Source: Psychromonas sp. MB-3u-54
GTDB lineage: Bacteria; Pseudomonadota; Gammaproteobacteria; Enterobacterales; Psychromonadaceae
Direction of reading: 5' to 3'
DNA: 41,370 nucleotides
Assembly (NCBI RefSeq): GCF_002836415.1
Contig: NZ_PJBP01000130.1
Span: forward strand, 1-41,370
Part shown: positions 1-8,983 of the stretch, piece after piece
How positions within the stretch are numbered: the stretch's first letter is position 1
Layout of the letters: the number at the start of each line of letters is the position of its first letter
Made by a program: the position numbers and the translations under genes
Notes under the pieces: generated by a model
The model's input: only the letters and a program-made list of their open reading frames with translations
Database searches by the model: none
Told to the model about the DNA's origin: nothing

Positions 1-168
1 GATGATCTATTTAGGCGCCGGAAAAACGCATGAAAGCAAGGCATTGATTGCAGTAACTAGTTATTCTAATTATCAAATCAATAACAAAGACTAAAACGTA
101 GTTTTATGTCTAGCTAGCATGTGTTTTAACCAGCATAAATGGGCATAAATTTAATGGATTTGGTATAA
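1..168. repeat. Small inverted-repeat element A, copy 1 (cut by window edge)
   Basis: This stretch is the reverse complement of the element at 6041-6204, with scattered differences. Shared blocks include TTTAGGCGCCG, GCATGAAAGCAAGGCATTGA and CATGTGTTTTAAC. Its right end is GGATTTGGTATA; the other end lies before the window start. It encodes no protein and looks like a MITE-type non-autonomous element. The rest of the gap to 344 holds only the presumed promoter region of the next gene. Confidence 0.75.
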
Positions 169-344
169 TATACAGATTCAGATCATCTCTTTTAGCGGCG
201 CTATTCGACTTTGTTATTTAACTTAGATAGTCTCACTATTATTACCTGATCAGAGACCTATCAATTACGGGTATCCATTACGCCTATAATATCTATAGGG
301 AGATCAACACAAGATCCCGTCATCACCAACTAGCAGGCCAATTA

Positions 345-2210
345 ATGACAGCCGAACTACTCGAAATTCAAAGTTTTATTGCTCAGTACGCCCCCTTTGA
401 TCAGCTTCCTGAACAAGTAATAGTTGAAGTTGCGCAAAGTGTTGAAATCTCTTATTACCGTGCAGATACCATGATTATTGACTTTAATGACAAGATTAAT
501 GAACTGTACATACTCCGTAGCGGGGTGGTCGAGTTATATCGCCGTAAAGGTGAACTTTATAATCGTCTTGACCAAGGTCAGTTATTTGGACAAATGGGAT
601 TGCTTACCAATAATAAAGTACGTTTTCCTGCCAAAGCGGTCAAAGATACACTTTTATACTCTATTCCTGAGTCTGTCTTCAATGAGTTGTGTGAGTCTTA
701 TGACGATTTCGCTGACTTTGTTGAGGTAGAGGACAGCATGCGTTTAAAACATGCGGTAAAAAGTAAAACGGATGTCACCATTTCCAGAGTAAAAACATTG
801 CTGACCAGAGCGCCACTGGTGCTTCCTAGTAGCAGCACTATTCAAGCGGTTGCCAAGATAATGGCCGGCGAAAATATTTCTGCCGCATTAATAAATGATC
901 CTGATATAGAAGATGAGCTGGGTAGCAGTTTCGTGGGCATTATTACGGAACATGATCTCTGCGCTAACGTTATTGCATCCGGGTTAAGTGTTGATAATCC
1001 CATTTCACAAGTGATGTCGACGGATTTAATTTCACTGGATCATAACGCCTATATTTTTGAGGCGATGCTGCTTATGCTGCGTTATAATATTCATCACCTG
1101 CCTATTCTAAAAAACAAAAAACCCATTGGTCTGATTGAAGTGGCGGATATTATCCGTTACGAATCGCAAAATAGTTTGTTATTTGTCAGCAGTATCTTCC
1201 AACAAAAAAGTAGCGAAGATTTAGCACATCTTTCTACGCAGTTAAAAAACTGTTTTGTGCGCATGGTTAATGAGGACGCTAATTCTCATATGGTTGGACG
1301 GGCAATGTCTGAAATTGGGCGCAGCTTTAAGCAGCGTTTATTGACACTCGCAGAAGAGAAGTTCGGCCCGCCCCCTATACCTTACTGTTTTTTAGCCCTT
1401 GGTTCGATGGCCCGCAATGAACAGCTGATGGTTACCGATCAGGATAATGCCCTTATTCTTGATAATAGTTATCAGGTGGAGTTACATGGTGCATATTTCG
1501 AGCAGTTAGCCGAGTTTGTTTGTGATGGACTGGCCGCCTGCGGTTACACTTACTGCACGGGTTATATTATGGCGACCAATCCTGAGTACCGTAAAACCCG
1601 ATCCCAGTGGGAAGATTGTTTCGCTGACTGGATAGATAATCCCAACCCGCAATCCTTATTAAACTGCTCTATTTTCTTTGATTTGACCGGTGTTTATGGC
1701 AGGTTAAAATGGGCCGAGCAGTTAAATGCGTTTATTCTGCGCAGAGCCAAGAAAAATAACCGTTTCCTCGCCTGTTTGGCGCAAAATGCGCGTAATCGCA
1801 CCCCGCCATTGGGCTTCTTTAAAGATTTTGTGATGGAAAAAGATGGCCGCCATAATAATTCAATTAATTTAAAACGTCGGGGCACGGCTCCGCTTGCGGA
1901 TCTTGTGCGCGTGCATGCACTGGCGATTGGCTCGCCATCACAAAACTCCTTTGAACGCTTAGACGATATTATCGAAGCCGGTATTCTGCCCAAATCAAAG
2001 GGTGAAGATCTAAAGCATGCGATGGAGCTTATCTCTCTGGTACGTTTGCGTCATCAGGCATTAGATATAAAGTCCGGAATTGAGCCGGATAATAATATTG
2101 AACCGGAAAATATGTCTGATTTTGAAAGGCGCAATCTTAAAGATGCCTTTCTCGTTTTAAGCAATGCGCAAAACTTTTTAAAATACCGTTATAGTGGCAA
2201 TAAATTTTGA
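345..2210 (+). CDS. Cyclic-nucleotide-binding / CBS / DUF294 nucleotidyltransferase-like protein
   Basis: A 621-residue cytoplasmic protein. Residues about 20-130 read as a cNMP-binding (CRP/FNR effector) fold, including the segment YILRSGVVELYRRKGE. Residues about 150-275 form a CBS pair, with FVGIITEHDL and KPIGLIEVADIIR as typical CBS strand ends. From about 300 a DUF294 nucleotidyltransferase-like domain follows, with GSMARNEQ and then TDQDN as the metal-site signature, and a DUF294 C-terminal helical domain. In other gammaproteobacteria this architecture is often paired with a DnaQ-like exonuclease near acetate/actP-type transport genes; here the exonuclease follows after 10 bp, so the two are probably co-transcribed. 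The biochemical activity is not established; nucleotide-dependent regulation is inference. The ATG has only a weak ribosome-binding site. Confidence 0.85.
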   Translation: MTAELLEIQSFIAQYAPFDQLPEQVIVEVAQSVEISYYRADTMIIDFNDKINELYILRSGVVELYRRKGELYNRLDQGQLFGQMGLLTNNKVRFPAKAVKDTLLYSIPESVFNELCESYDDFADFVEVEDSMRLKHAVKSKTDVTISRVKTLLTRAPLVLPSSSTIQAVAKIMAGENISAALINDPDIEDELGSSFVGIITEHDLCANVIASGLSVDNPISQVMSTDLISLDHNAYIFEAMLLMLRYNIHHLPILKNKKPIGLIEVADIIRYESQNSLLFVSSIFQQKSSEDLAHLSTQLKNCFVRMVNEDANSHMVGRAMSEIGRSFKQRLLTLAEEKFGPPPIPYCFLALGSMARNEQLMVTDQDNALILDNSYQVELHGAYFEQLAEFVCDGLAACGYTYCTGYIMATNPEYRKTRSQWEDCFADWIDNPNPQSLLNCSIFFDLTGVYGRLKWAEQLNAFILRRAKKNNRFLACLAQNARNRTPPLGFFKDFVMEKDGRHNNSINLKRRGTAPLADLVRVHALAIGSPSQNSFERLDDIIEAGILPKSKGEDLKHAMELISLVRLRHQALDIKSGIEPDNNIEPENMSDFERRNLKDAFLVLSNAQNFLKYRYSGNKF

Positions 2211-2220
2211 AGGTTAACTA

Positions 2221-2937
2221 ATGGAAAATTTCAAAAACCAGGAGATTTTAAACTGGGCAGCCTTTCTGCAGTTAAAAGAGCAGAACAGTAAAGATTCACG
2301 TTTGCGTGATTTTTATCATGCGGGGACCTATCACAATGAAACACCATTAAGTGAGATTGATTTTGTTGCACTGGATTTTGAAACGACAGGCTTAGACTCA
2401 CAGCAAAACGGCATAATTAGCATTGGTCTGGTGCCCTTTAATTTACAGCGTATTTTTTGTCGTAAAGCAAAAAAATGGTATATCACTCCGCAGGATAATT
2501 TACAGGAAAACTCGATTATTATTCATGGTATCACCCACTCGGATTTACAAGATGCACCTGATTTGTTGCGCATTTTGGAGCAGCTTTTAGATGAATTGGC
2601 AGGAAAAGTGGTAGTAGTGCATTATCGTCATATTGAGCGTGATTTTCTTGATCACACTTTACGCATTTTGATCAATGAAGGTATTATGTTTCCGGTTATC
2701 GATACCATGCAGATTGAAGCCGATTTGCACAGGAAGAGATCAAAGGGGTGGCTTAACTTCTTTAGCAAAAAGCGACCGGAGTCAATTCGTCTGGCCAATA
2801 GCCGTACTCGTTACAACTTACCCGTTTATCCGCCTCATGATGCCTTAACCGATGCCATTGCTACCGCGGAACTACTGCAGGCTCAAATCATATATCATTT
2901 TAGTCCGGACACTGCGATTAAAAATTTATGGTTATAG
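2221..2937 (+). CDS. DnaQ-like DEDDh 3'-5' exonuclease
   Basis: A 238-residue protein with the three exonuclease motifs of the DEDDh family: Exo I in ALDFETTGLDSQQNGIISIG (D and E metal ligands), Exo II around VVVHYRHIERDFLD, and Exo III HDALTDAIATAELL (H and D). It lacks the extra domains of DNA polymerase III epsilon, so it is a stand-alone nuclease of the PolC/DnaQ superfamily. Substrate is unknown. It starts 10 bp after the cNMP/CBS/DUF294 gene, with AAGG upstream of the ATG, so the two form an operon. Element B begins at its stop codon, so insertion immediately downstream is likely. Confidence 0.85.
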   Translation: MENFKNQEILNWAAFLQLKEQNSKDSRLRDFYHAGTYHNETPLSEIDFVALDFETTGLDSQQNGIISIGLVPFNLQRIFCRKAKKWYITPQDNLQENSIIIHGITHSDLQDAPDLLRILEQLLDELAGKVVVVHYRHIERDFLDHTLRILINEGIMFPVIDTMQIEADLHRKRSKGWLNFFSKKRPESIRLANSRTRYNLPVYPPHDALTDAIATAELLQAQIIYHFSPDTAIKNLWL

Positions 2938-3172
2938 TACCAAAAGAACTAAAAAGGTGATCATCCTTGCTGGTTAAAATCATCCCTAACTGTGTTGTGA
3001 GTTTTATTCAGAACATCCTGTTCTTCACCACTTTGTGGTCAGCTAAAGCTGTTCAAAATCGTTCCAGACGATTTTGTGAAGGAGAACAACGATCGAATGC
3101 AACTCTCGCCTTGTTAGTGCTAATTTTTCCTTCGCAATCATTGATCACTTCATTAATTCTTTTGGTATAACT
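2938..3172. repeat. Small inverted-repeat element B
   Basis: About 235 bp with imperfect terminal inverted repeats: left TACCAAAAGAACTAA...GGTGATCA, right TGATCACTTCATTAATTCTT followed by TTGGTATA. The interior holds a chain of short hairpins (ACCACTTTGTGGT, AGCTAAAGCT, AAAATCGTTCCAGACGATTTT read in two halves, GAACATCCTGTTC). No credible gene. The ends resemble those of element A (TATACC...), suggesting one superfamily of MITE-like elements. Confidence 0.6.
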
Positions 3173-3439
3173 AGGGTCTGTTGACCTTTCGTGTGCATTT
3201 TTGCAGCAATTTGTGAGTGCTTTATACAAGGCAGAGCCTGCGCCGTGTCGTTATTCTACATAAGTAGGCGATAACGTAGTCGATCGTATCCACAAATGCT
3301 GCCCTTCGGGTTCATCTAAAAGCGTCCTGCGCTGCGTTATGCGTCGTTTACATAGAATAACTATGTGAACGAGGCATGCCTTGCTCAGAACACTTTTAAA
3401 TTGAACAAAATTTGTACTCCAAAGGTCAACAGACCCTAG
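3171..3439. repeat. Small inverted-repeat element C (MITE)
   Basis: A 269-bp element with perfect 19-bp terminal inverted repeats, CTAGGGTCTGTTGACCTTT and its complement. The interior contains an inner inverted pair (GTTATTCTACATA / ACATAGAATAAC) and a GC-rich core. It abuts element B with no spacer. The palindromic CTAG at each end could be part of the repeat or a 4-bp target duplication. Non-coding. Confidence 0.8.
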
Positions 3440-3460
3440 GAGATAATATTTATTATGCGC

Positions 3461-3497
3461 AAAAAAAAGCCGATGAATAATTCATCGGCTTTTTTTA
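3461..3497. terminator. Bidirectional rho-independent terminator
   Basis: AGCCGATGAA-TAA-TTCATCGGCT hairpin with an A-run before it and a T-run after it, so it can act on both strands. On the minus strand it lies 14 bp past the BCCT transporter stop. Confidence 0.85.
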
Positions 3498-3510
3498 TAG
3501 CGAGTAAAAA

Positions 3511-5088
3511 CTAGCTTTTATGCTTTTCGGTGCGCATACCCATCAACAAACTGACACACATTACTAATAAAATAATGGTAAAGGGTAGGCCGGTCGAAAT
3601 AGCACCCGCTTGTAGTGCCTGAATTGCTTCCGTGCCACCAACCCAGAGTAAAACAGCCGCAACTGCACCCTCGATTGTTGCCCAAAAAATACGTTGTGGA
3701 ATCGGTGCATCGATTTTACCACCGGCAGTAATACTGTCTATTACCAGCGATCCTGAATCGGAAGAGGTAATAAAGAAAACCATTACCAGCAGCACAGCTA
3801 TCATTGATAAGACGCTACCTAATGGCAGAGCATCAAACATCTGGAACATCGCAAGCGGAACTTCCGTTAAACCTTCACTGCCCAATATGCCGACATTATT
3901 GATAATTTGGTCAATAGCGACACCACCAAAGACAGACATCCATAGAATAGTGACTGCTGTTGGTATAATCATTACAGCGGTAAGAAATTCACGTACCGTA
4001 CGACCGCGTGAGATACGAGCAATAAACATACCCACAAAAGGAGACCATGAAATCCACCATGCCCAATAAAATACAGTCCAGCCTTGCATCCAGGCTTCGT
4101 CATCACGACCCATTGGATTACTTAAGGGGATAATATTCTTAACATAACCCATTATGGTTGTGGGAATAGTGCCGAGCGAAACAGCAAGCGTCACAAGTGC
4201 AACAAAAATGACTAAAACCACTGCAATTAACATATTGATATTACTGATTAATTTAACACCACCTTCAAGACCACGTACCACCGAGACAATCGCCAGTATA
4301 GTCACCACCACAATAATAGTGATTTGCAGGGTGAGGTCGGCTTCAATGCCAAACACATGCTGTATTCCGCCAGCAGCTTGTTGCGCGCCTAAACCTAAGG
4401 ATGTTGCGAGACCAAATAATGTGGCTAATACGGCTAACACATCAATGACATGCCCCGGCCAGCCCCAAGTGCGATCTCCCAATATAGGATAAAAAGCAGA
4501 TCGTATGGAAAGCGGTAAGCCTTTATTGTAAGCAAAGAATGATAACGATAAGGCCACTACGCCATAAATCGCCCAGGGATGTAATCCCCAGTGGTACATC
4601 GTCGCACCCAGTGCAAGCTCTGCGGCCGCCGGTGTATTAGCGACTACATTTAGTGGGGTTTCATACCAGCCTGTGTAATAGGCTGCAGGCTCTGCAACAC
4701 CCCAAAACATCAAACCAATGCCCATTCCGGCAGCAAAAAGCATCGCTACCCAGGAAAGTCTTGAATGATCCGCTTTTGCATCGTCGCCACCTAGGCGAAT
4801 TTTACCAAAAGGAGAGACAATTAATGCCAAACAGAAGATCACAAAAAAATTGGCAGACCACATAAAGAAGCTGTCAAATGTCCCTATAATATCCCATTTT
4901 AAACCGTCTAAAAAAGCTTTTGATATTGCCGGGTCGATAACTAAAATGGTAATCAAAAAAATAGAAATTAAACCTGCGCTAGTGCCAAATACAGGGTTAT
5001 GTATATCAAAACCCCATTTTTGAACGTTATCCTGTCCGACAGTATAATCGGTATTATCTATACTGTATTTATCCTTATTTACCTTCAT
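3511..5088 (-). CDS. BCCT-family betaine/carnitine/choline transporter
   Basis: An integral inner-membrane secondary transporter of about 525 residues with roughly 12 hydrophobic segments. Family signatures are visible: GMGIGLMFWGVAEPAAYY, HWGLHPWAIYG, the tryptophan-rich substrate/translocation segment FYWAWWISWSPFVGMFIARI, then GRTVREF, and FFITSSDSGSLVID. These mark BCCT carriers that import glycine betaine or related compatible solutes, usually Na+-coupled. Exact substrate cannot be read from sequence. I place the start at the ATG giving MKVNKDKYS, preceded by GAGGAT at good spacing; a longer frame runs 24 codons upstream without a ribosome-binding site. It is a single-gene unit ending at the bidirectional terminator. 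Osmoprotection would fit a marine host. Confidence 0.92.
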   Translation of the reverse strand: MKVNKDKYSIDNTDYTVGQDNVQKWGFDIHNPVFGTSAGLISIFLITILVIDPAISKAFLDGLKWDIIGTFDSFFMWSANFFVIFCLALIVSPFGKIRLGGDDAKADHSRLSWVAMLFAAGMGIGLMFWGVAEPAAYYTGWYETPLNVVANTPAAAELALGATMYHWGLHPWAIYGVVALSLSFFAYNKGLPLSIRSAFYPILGDRTWGWPGHVIDVLAVLATLFGLATSLGLGAQQAAGGIQHVFGIEADLTLQITIIVVVTILAIVSVVRGLEGGVKLISNINMLIAVVLVIFVALVTLAVSLGTIPTTIMGYVKNIIPLSNPMGRDDEAWMQGWTVFYWAWWISWSPFVGMFIARISRGRTVREFLTAVMIIPTAVTILWMSVFGGVAIDQIINNVGILGSEGLTEVPLAMFQMFDALPLGSVLSMIAVLLVMVFFITSSDSGSLVIDSITAGGKIDAPIPQRIFWATIEGAVAAVLLWVGGTEAIQALQAGAISTGLPFTIILLVMCVSLLMGMRTEKHKS

Positions 5089-5354
5089 ACATCCTCGCTT
5101 AGAGCGACCTGGCTCTGTTAATGTAACAGTCGATTGAATTTTCCAAAAATATTTTAACAAAATCAGGTGGTAATATCAGGCTTATTTCAAAATAAAAAAA
5201 CAAAAGGCATTTTTATATCATTTTATTCTAAGTTAATGATCAAGTTAGATTAAGGCCTCGGCAGATGTCTATCCTGTGCTGGTGGATATTCCGGGGGAGT
5301 GAATAGATTTTATTTGAGAAAAGTCTGTGTTTTATAGCTCAGCCACTTATCAGT

Positions 5355-6014
5355 TTATTCTTTATGGCTGGTTTGCATTCGATAAATAACCTTTATCATA
5401 GTATAAGTCACTATTGCGAGCAGGATATCTAATAAATTAGAAGCTTGTGAGATCAAATTGAAATTTATTAATTCAGGCAACTTTTCTGCACTGGCCGATA
5501 ACCGGAAAATAGATTGACCTAAGAGATTAGAGGCGAGCCACAGCGTCCACCAGAGCGGCAGAATTGAACGACTCTTTGACAAATCCCCAGCAACGGCATT
5601 TTTACTGGCCAGCCAGATTTCTTTCATTGCCTGATAGGGTTTCCATAGATTAAACACCGGAATAAAGTAATAAGCGATAGACCAAGCCGGTGTAAAGTTC
5701 ATCTTCTGCGCGCCAAGTTGGCGCACATTATTATTGGCCCGATAAATCCACTGCAGGATTAACACTGCCGAAGCAATAAAGGCAAGCAAGGACGCCATGC
5801 CTATGATTTGCAGTATCTCAATAGCCAGCTCACCATCGTCATAAGCATTCGCCAGCGAGGCATAAATCCCCTGCTGGAAAGCGGATAATAATTGATACTC
5901 TATAAACTGAAATATAATCGCTAAAACAGCGAGCAAAATCTGTGCATAAAGCACGTATCCAATCCACTTGGTGAGGTTGTCTAAACGTTTAAATCCGGCT
6001 TTGATCGATGACAA
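5355..6014 (-). CDS. DUF4328 multi-pass membrane protein
   Basis: A 219-residue membrane protein with about five hydrophobic segments. The conserved DUF4328 block is visible: LQWIYRANNNVRQLG followed by AWSIAYYFIPVFNLWKPYQA and MKEIW. Function is unknown for the family. The start codon appears to be TTG, supported by a strong AAGGAG seven bases upstream; no better ATG is nearby. It stands alone between the BCCT gene and element A copy 2. Confidence 0.8.
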   Translation of the reverse strand: MSSIKAGFKRLDNLTKWIGYVLYAQILLAVLAIIFQFIEYQLLSAFQQGIYASLANAYDDGELAIEILQIIGMASLLAFIASAVLILQWIYRANNNVRQLGAQKMNFTPAWSIAYYFIPVFNLWKPYQAMKEIWLASKNAVAGDLSKSRSILPLWWTLWLASNLLGQSIFRLSASAEKLPELINFNLISQASNLLDILLAIVTYTMIKVIYRMQTSHKE

Positions 6015-6040
6015 TTTATCTTCTCCTTGTTAGGGGCCTT

Positions 6041-6204
6041 TAATACCAAATCCATTAAATCATGCCCATTTATGCTTGTTAAAACACATGCTAGCTTCGT
6101 GATTGATTTTATAATTAGAACAACTAGTTACTGCAATCAATGCCTTGCTTTCATGCGTTTTTTCGGCGCCTAAATAGATCATCTAATTAGTGGAATTGGT
6201 ATAA
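6041..6204. repeat. Small inverted-repeat element A, copy 2
   Basis: A complete 164-bp copy. Ends are imperfect inverted repeats: left TTAATACCAAATCCATTAAA, right complement TTATACCAATTCCACTAATT. It is inverted relative to copy 1 at the window start, so the two copies bracket the four genes between them. Non-coding. Confidence 0.8.
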
Positions 6205-6271
6205 GCCGTGCTCATTGCGCTTATTCACTGGCTTAAACCGCTTAGGTAAAGTAACGCTGCTTAAAAACCGA

Positions 6272-7198
6272 TTACAAATTGGCCAGGTACTGTGTAAGTT
6301 GATCTTTTAAAGGCAGGGCGGTCATGGCGCCTTTTTGGGTCGTGGCTAAAGCACCACAGCCATTTGCCCATTGCACGGCATGGCGAATGTGCTCAATATC
6401 ACGCCAGTTGCTGTTTTGCGCAAGATAAGTGATTAATCCCCCCACAAAGGCATCTCCAGCACCGGTCGTATCGATTGGTTTTAGCGCTTTACCTGCAATA
6501 AGCTCTTGTTTATCCCGAGTGACAACTAATGCGCCTTTTGCGCCTTGGGTAATAAGCACCAGGGGATTTTTAAATTTTTTGATCGCCTTCAAGCCTGCTT
6601 CGATTGACTTTGTGGCGGTTAAAAAAAGCAGTTCATCATCTGAGAATTTAACCACATCGGCCATGGCAACTGCATCTAATACCACTGATTTTATTTCGCT
6701 TGGATCAGCCCATACCTCATCACGCAGGTTGGGATCAAAACTGATAAACCCGCCTGCAGATTTCATTTTCTGGGCAGCTAAAAAAGTGCTGCTGCGGCTA
6801 GGTTCGTTAGCCAGTGCAATGGAGCAAAAATGTAACCACTGATATTCTGAAAAATCCGGAAGATCAGTTGGCAGCAAAAATTGATCTGCACTTGGTTTGA
6901 CCATAAAAGTGAAACTGCGCTCACCCGATTGATCTAGGCCAACCACCACAGTAGAGGTGCGTTGTGCTTGGTCAAGAACCATGAAATCTGTATTGACACC
7001 CTCGTTATTGAGCGTTTCTTTCATAAATTGACCGAATGGATCTTGGCCGGCACGGCCAAAAAAGGCGCTATCACCCCCTAATCGTGATACGGCAACAGCT
7101 ACGTTAGCCGGCGCACCACCGGGGCATTTTAGATAGCTTTTTTCACTTTCTGGAATCAAATCTACAACGGCATCGCCGCTAACCCAAATTCTGTTCAT
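6272..7198 (-). CDS. scrK: Fructokinase (PfkB/ribokinase family)
   Basis: A 308-residue cytoplasmic sugar kinase that phosphorylates the fructose released from sucrose-6-phosphate, feeding glycolysis. The N-terminal PfkB signature is GGAPANVAVAVSRLGGDSAF, and the C-terminal signature DTTGAGDAFVGGL contains the catalytic Asp and anion hole. Length fits the family. The ATG has an ideal AAGGAG. It lies 76 bp downstream of scrA on the same strand, and its neighbours scrR and scrB make the sucrose assignment firm. A hairpin in the scrA-scrK gap may reduce its expression relative to scrA. Confidence 0.93.
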   Translation of the reverse strand: MNRIWVSGDAVVDLIPESEKSYLKCPGGAPANVAVAVSRLGGDSAFFGRAGQDPFGQFMKETLNNEGVNTDFMVLDQAQRTSTVVVGLDQSGERSFTFMVKPSADQFLLPTDLPDFSEYQWLHFCSIALANEPSRSSTFLAAQKMKSAGGFISFDPNLRDEVWADPSEIKSVVLDAVAMADVVKFSDDELLFLTATKSIEAGLKAIKKFKNPLVLITQGAKGALVVTRDKQELIAGKALKPIDTTGAGDAFVGGLITYLAQNSNWRDIEHIRHAVQWANGCGALATTQKGAMTALPLKDQLTQYLANL

Positions 7199-7216
7199 AA
7201 CAACTCCTTTATACAG

Positions 7217-7251
7217 AAAAACCAGTACCCGATAAACGGTACTGGTTTTTT
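7217..7251 (-). terminator. Intercistronic hairpin between scrA and scrK
   Basis: AACCAGTACC and GGTACTGGTT form a 10-bp stem flanked by A and T runs on both sides. It lies inside the presumed scrA-scrK transcript, so it is probably a leaky terminator or an mRNA-stabilising stem. Confidence 0.65.
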
Positions 7252-7274
7252 AAATGATGTCTAACTAATGACGC

Positions 7275-8732
7275 TTATGCCGTTGCTTGCTGCATTACTT
7301 TAGCTTGTTTTTTATTTTTCGCGTCAGCACGTTTACCCAATATTATGGTGAGCACAAATGCGCTTGCAAATGAAATAGCCATGCCTATTACATAAGGTGT
7401 CACATCGCCTTGACGAATAGAGATAATGCCTGGCAGACCAGCGGCGCCTAGCGCACTGGCTTTCACATTAAAGAGTGTGATAAATGCACTTGCAGCAGCG
7501 GCTGCACAAATTGCCGCGATAAACGGATAGCGAAGTTTCAAGTTAACACCAAACAGAGCCGGCTCAGTGATACCCAGCAGCGCCGTCACACCCGATGGCA
7601 TTGCAATACCTTTCATTTTGATATCTTTGGTTGTAAATCCGACGGCTAATGCTGCACCGCCCTGGGCGATATTTGACATTGCTGCAATAGGGAAGATAAA
7701 GGTACCGCCAGTCACTGCAATATCAGCAAGCAGTTGAATTTCAATCGCGATAAAGCTGTGATGCATACCCGTTATTACAAAGGGAGCGTAGATGAAACCA
7801 AACACTGCACCACCGATGAAACCTGCAGAATCGTACAACCAGCTTAGACCGTCACCCAGCAGGAAGCCGAGATCACGGGTGAACGGACCAACAATGGTAA
7901 AGGTAAGCACACCGGTAATAAAGAGAGCAAGCAGGGGAGTTAAGAGGTTATCTAACACCGAAGGAATAAATTTACGCAGACCGTTTTCAACTTTGGCGAG
8001 AATAAAGGCCGCGACTAATACCGGTAATACTGACCCCTGATAACCCACTTTTTGGATTTCAAAACCCAGGATATTCCAAACCGGAATATCACCGGCAACG
8101 GCTGCACCACCAAATCCCCAACCGTTAAGCAAGTCCGGGTGAACCATCAACATACCCAGCGCAGCGCCTAAATAGGGGTTACCACCAAACTTTTTACTGG
8201 CAGAAAATGCGATAAGAATAGGAAGGTATACAAAAGGCGCATTAGCAAAGGTATTAATCATTGCAGCAAGATCGGCTAGGCCCGGGTTAGCTTCAACCAG
8301 TGACTGCCCGTCAATAAATAATCCCGGTGCGACTAACAGGTTAAAGATACCCATTAACAGACCGCCGGCAACGATTGCCGGAATAATAGGGACAAAGATA
8401 TCTGACAAGCCTTTTACCGCTTGCTGAATAATGTTTTGTTTCTCGGCACCGGCCGAGGCAACCTCCTTAGTGCTCATCTCATCGATACCGGTCAGTTTTG
8501 TCATCTGCGTATAAACCTGATTAACGATGCCGGAGCCAAAAATGATTTGGTATTGACCTGCGACCTTAAACTGGCCCTTAACACCTTCAAGGTCATCAAT
8601 GCCTTTTTCATTAATCAGCGATTCGTCATTAATGGCAAGACGTAAGCGCGTAGCACAATGCGCCAGTGCTTTAATGTTATCTTTACCGCCAAGCATTTTT
8701 ATTAGCTGGCTTGCAACTTTAGGGTAATTCAT
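7275..8732 (-). CDS. scrA: Sucrose-specific PTS transporter, EIIBC
   Basis: About 485 residues. The N-terminal EIIB domain (residues about 1-80) carries the phosphorylatable Cys in AHCATRLRL. After a linker the EIIC domain has about ten membrane segments, with TGMHHSFIAIEIQLL and GITEPALFGVNLKLRYPF typical of the glucose/sucrose superfamily. It imports sucrose and phosphorylates it to sucrose-6-phosphate. There is no EIIA domain, which is normal for ScrA; it would depend on a glucose-type EIIA encoded elsewhere. I chose the ATG giving MNYPKVAS because CGGAG lies just upstream; a seven-codon longer start lacks one. A perfect ScrR-type operator sits about 70 bp upstream. Confidence 0.93.
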   Translation of the reverse strand: MNYPKVASQLIKMLGGKDNIKALAHCATRLRLAINDESLINEKGIDDLEGVKGQFKVAGQYQIIFGSGIVNQVYTQMTKLTGIDEMSTKEVASAGAEKQNIIQQAVKGLSDIFVPIIPAIVAGGLLMGIFNLLVAPGLFIDGQSLVEANPGLADLAAMINTFANAPFVYLPILIAFSASKKFGGNPYLGAALGMLMVHPDLLNGWGFGGAAVAGDIPVWNILGFEIQKVGYQGSVLPVLVAAFILAKVENGLRKFIPSVLDNLLTPLLALFITGVLTFTIVGPFTRDLGFLLGDGLSWLYDSAGFIGGAVFGFIYAPFVITGMHHSFIAIEIQLLADIAVTGGTFIFPIAAMSNIAQGGAALAVGFTTKDIKMKGIAMPSGVTALLGITEPALFGVNLKLRYPFIAAICAAAAASAFITLFNVKASALGAAGLPGIISIRQGDVTPYVIGMAISFASAFVLTIILGKRADAKNKKQAKVMQQATA

Positions 8733-8800
8733 CTTTATACTCCGTATGATCATTTTTGTAATAGTCAGGCTATTTACAAAAGGTTATTAATTTGGTTTTT

Positions 8801-8814
8801 TGGGAACGTTTGCA
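8801..8814 (-). promoter_or_regulatory. ScrR operator upstream of scrA
   Basis: TGGGAACGTTTGCA, the exact reverse complement of the operator before scrB. It has the central ACGT expected of LacI/GalR-family sites. It lies 69 bp upstream of the scrA start. Confidence 0.8.
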
Positions 8815-8876
8815 AAGCGTATGTTCAGGCAGCCAGGCTATTTTTTCAAGTTCCACAGCTTTTAAATGTGACCAAT

Positions 8877-8892
8877 ATCATTATTTTTGCTT
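8877..8892. promoter_or_regulatory. Possible CRP-cAMP site in the scrA-scrR divergent region
   Basis: TGTGACCAATATCATT matches the left CRP half (TGTGA) exactly and the right half (TCACA) in three of five positions. Catabolite control of a sucrose locus would be expected, but this match alone is weak. Confidence 0.35.
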
Positions 8893-8951
8893 AAAAAGCA
8901 ACCTAAAATGCCATTTTCAACGCTTAACCTCTCCTTTTTTGTTAACATATC

Positions 8952-8965
8952 TGCAAACGATCCCA
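8952..8965 (+). promoter_or_regulatory. ScrR operator upstream of scrR
   Basis: TGCAAACGATCCCA differs from the other two operators at one central base (A for T). It ends 18 bp before the scrR ATG, so it suits autorepression. Confidence 0.75.
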
Positions 8966-8983
8966 AACTATAGGAAATAATCC

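Noticed and set aside
2967-3170. 67-residue open frame
   Set aside because: It lies wholly inside element B, has no ribosome-binding site and reads through hairpin DNA.
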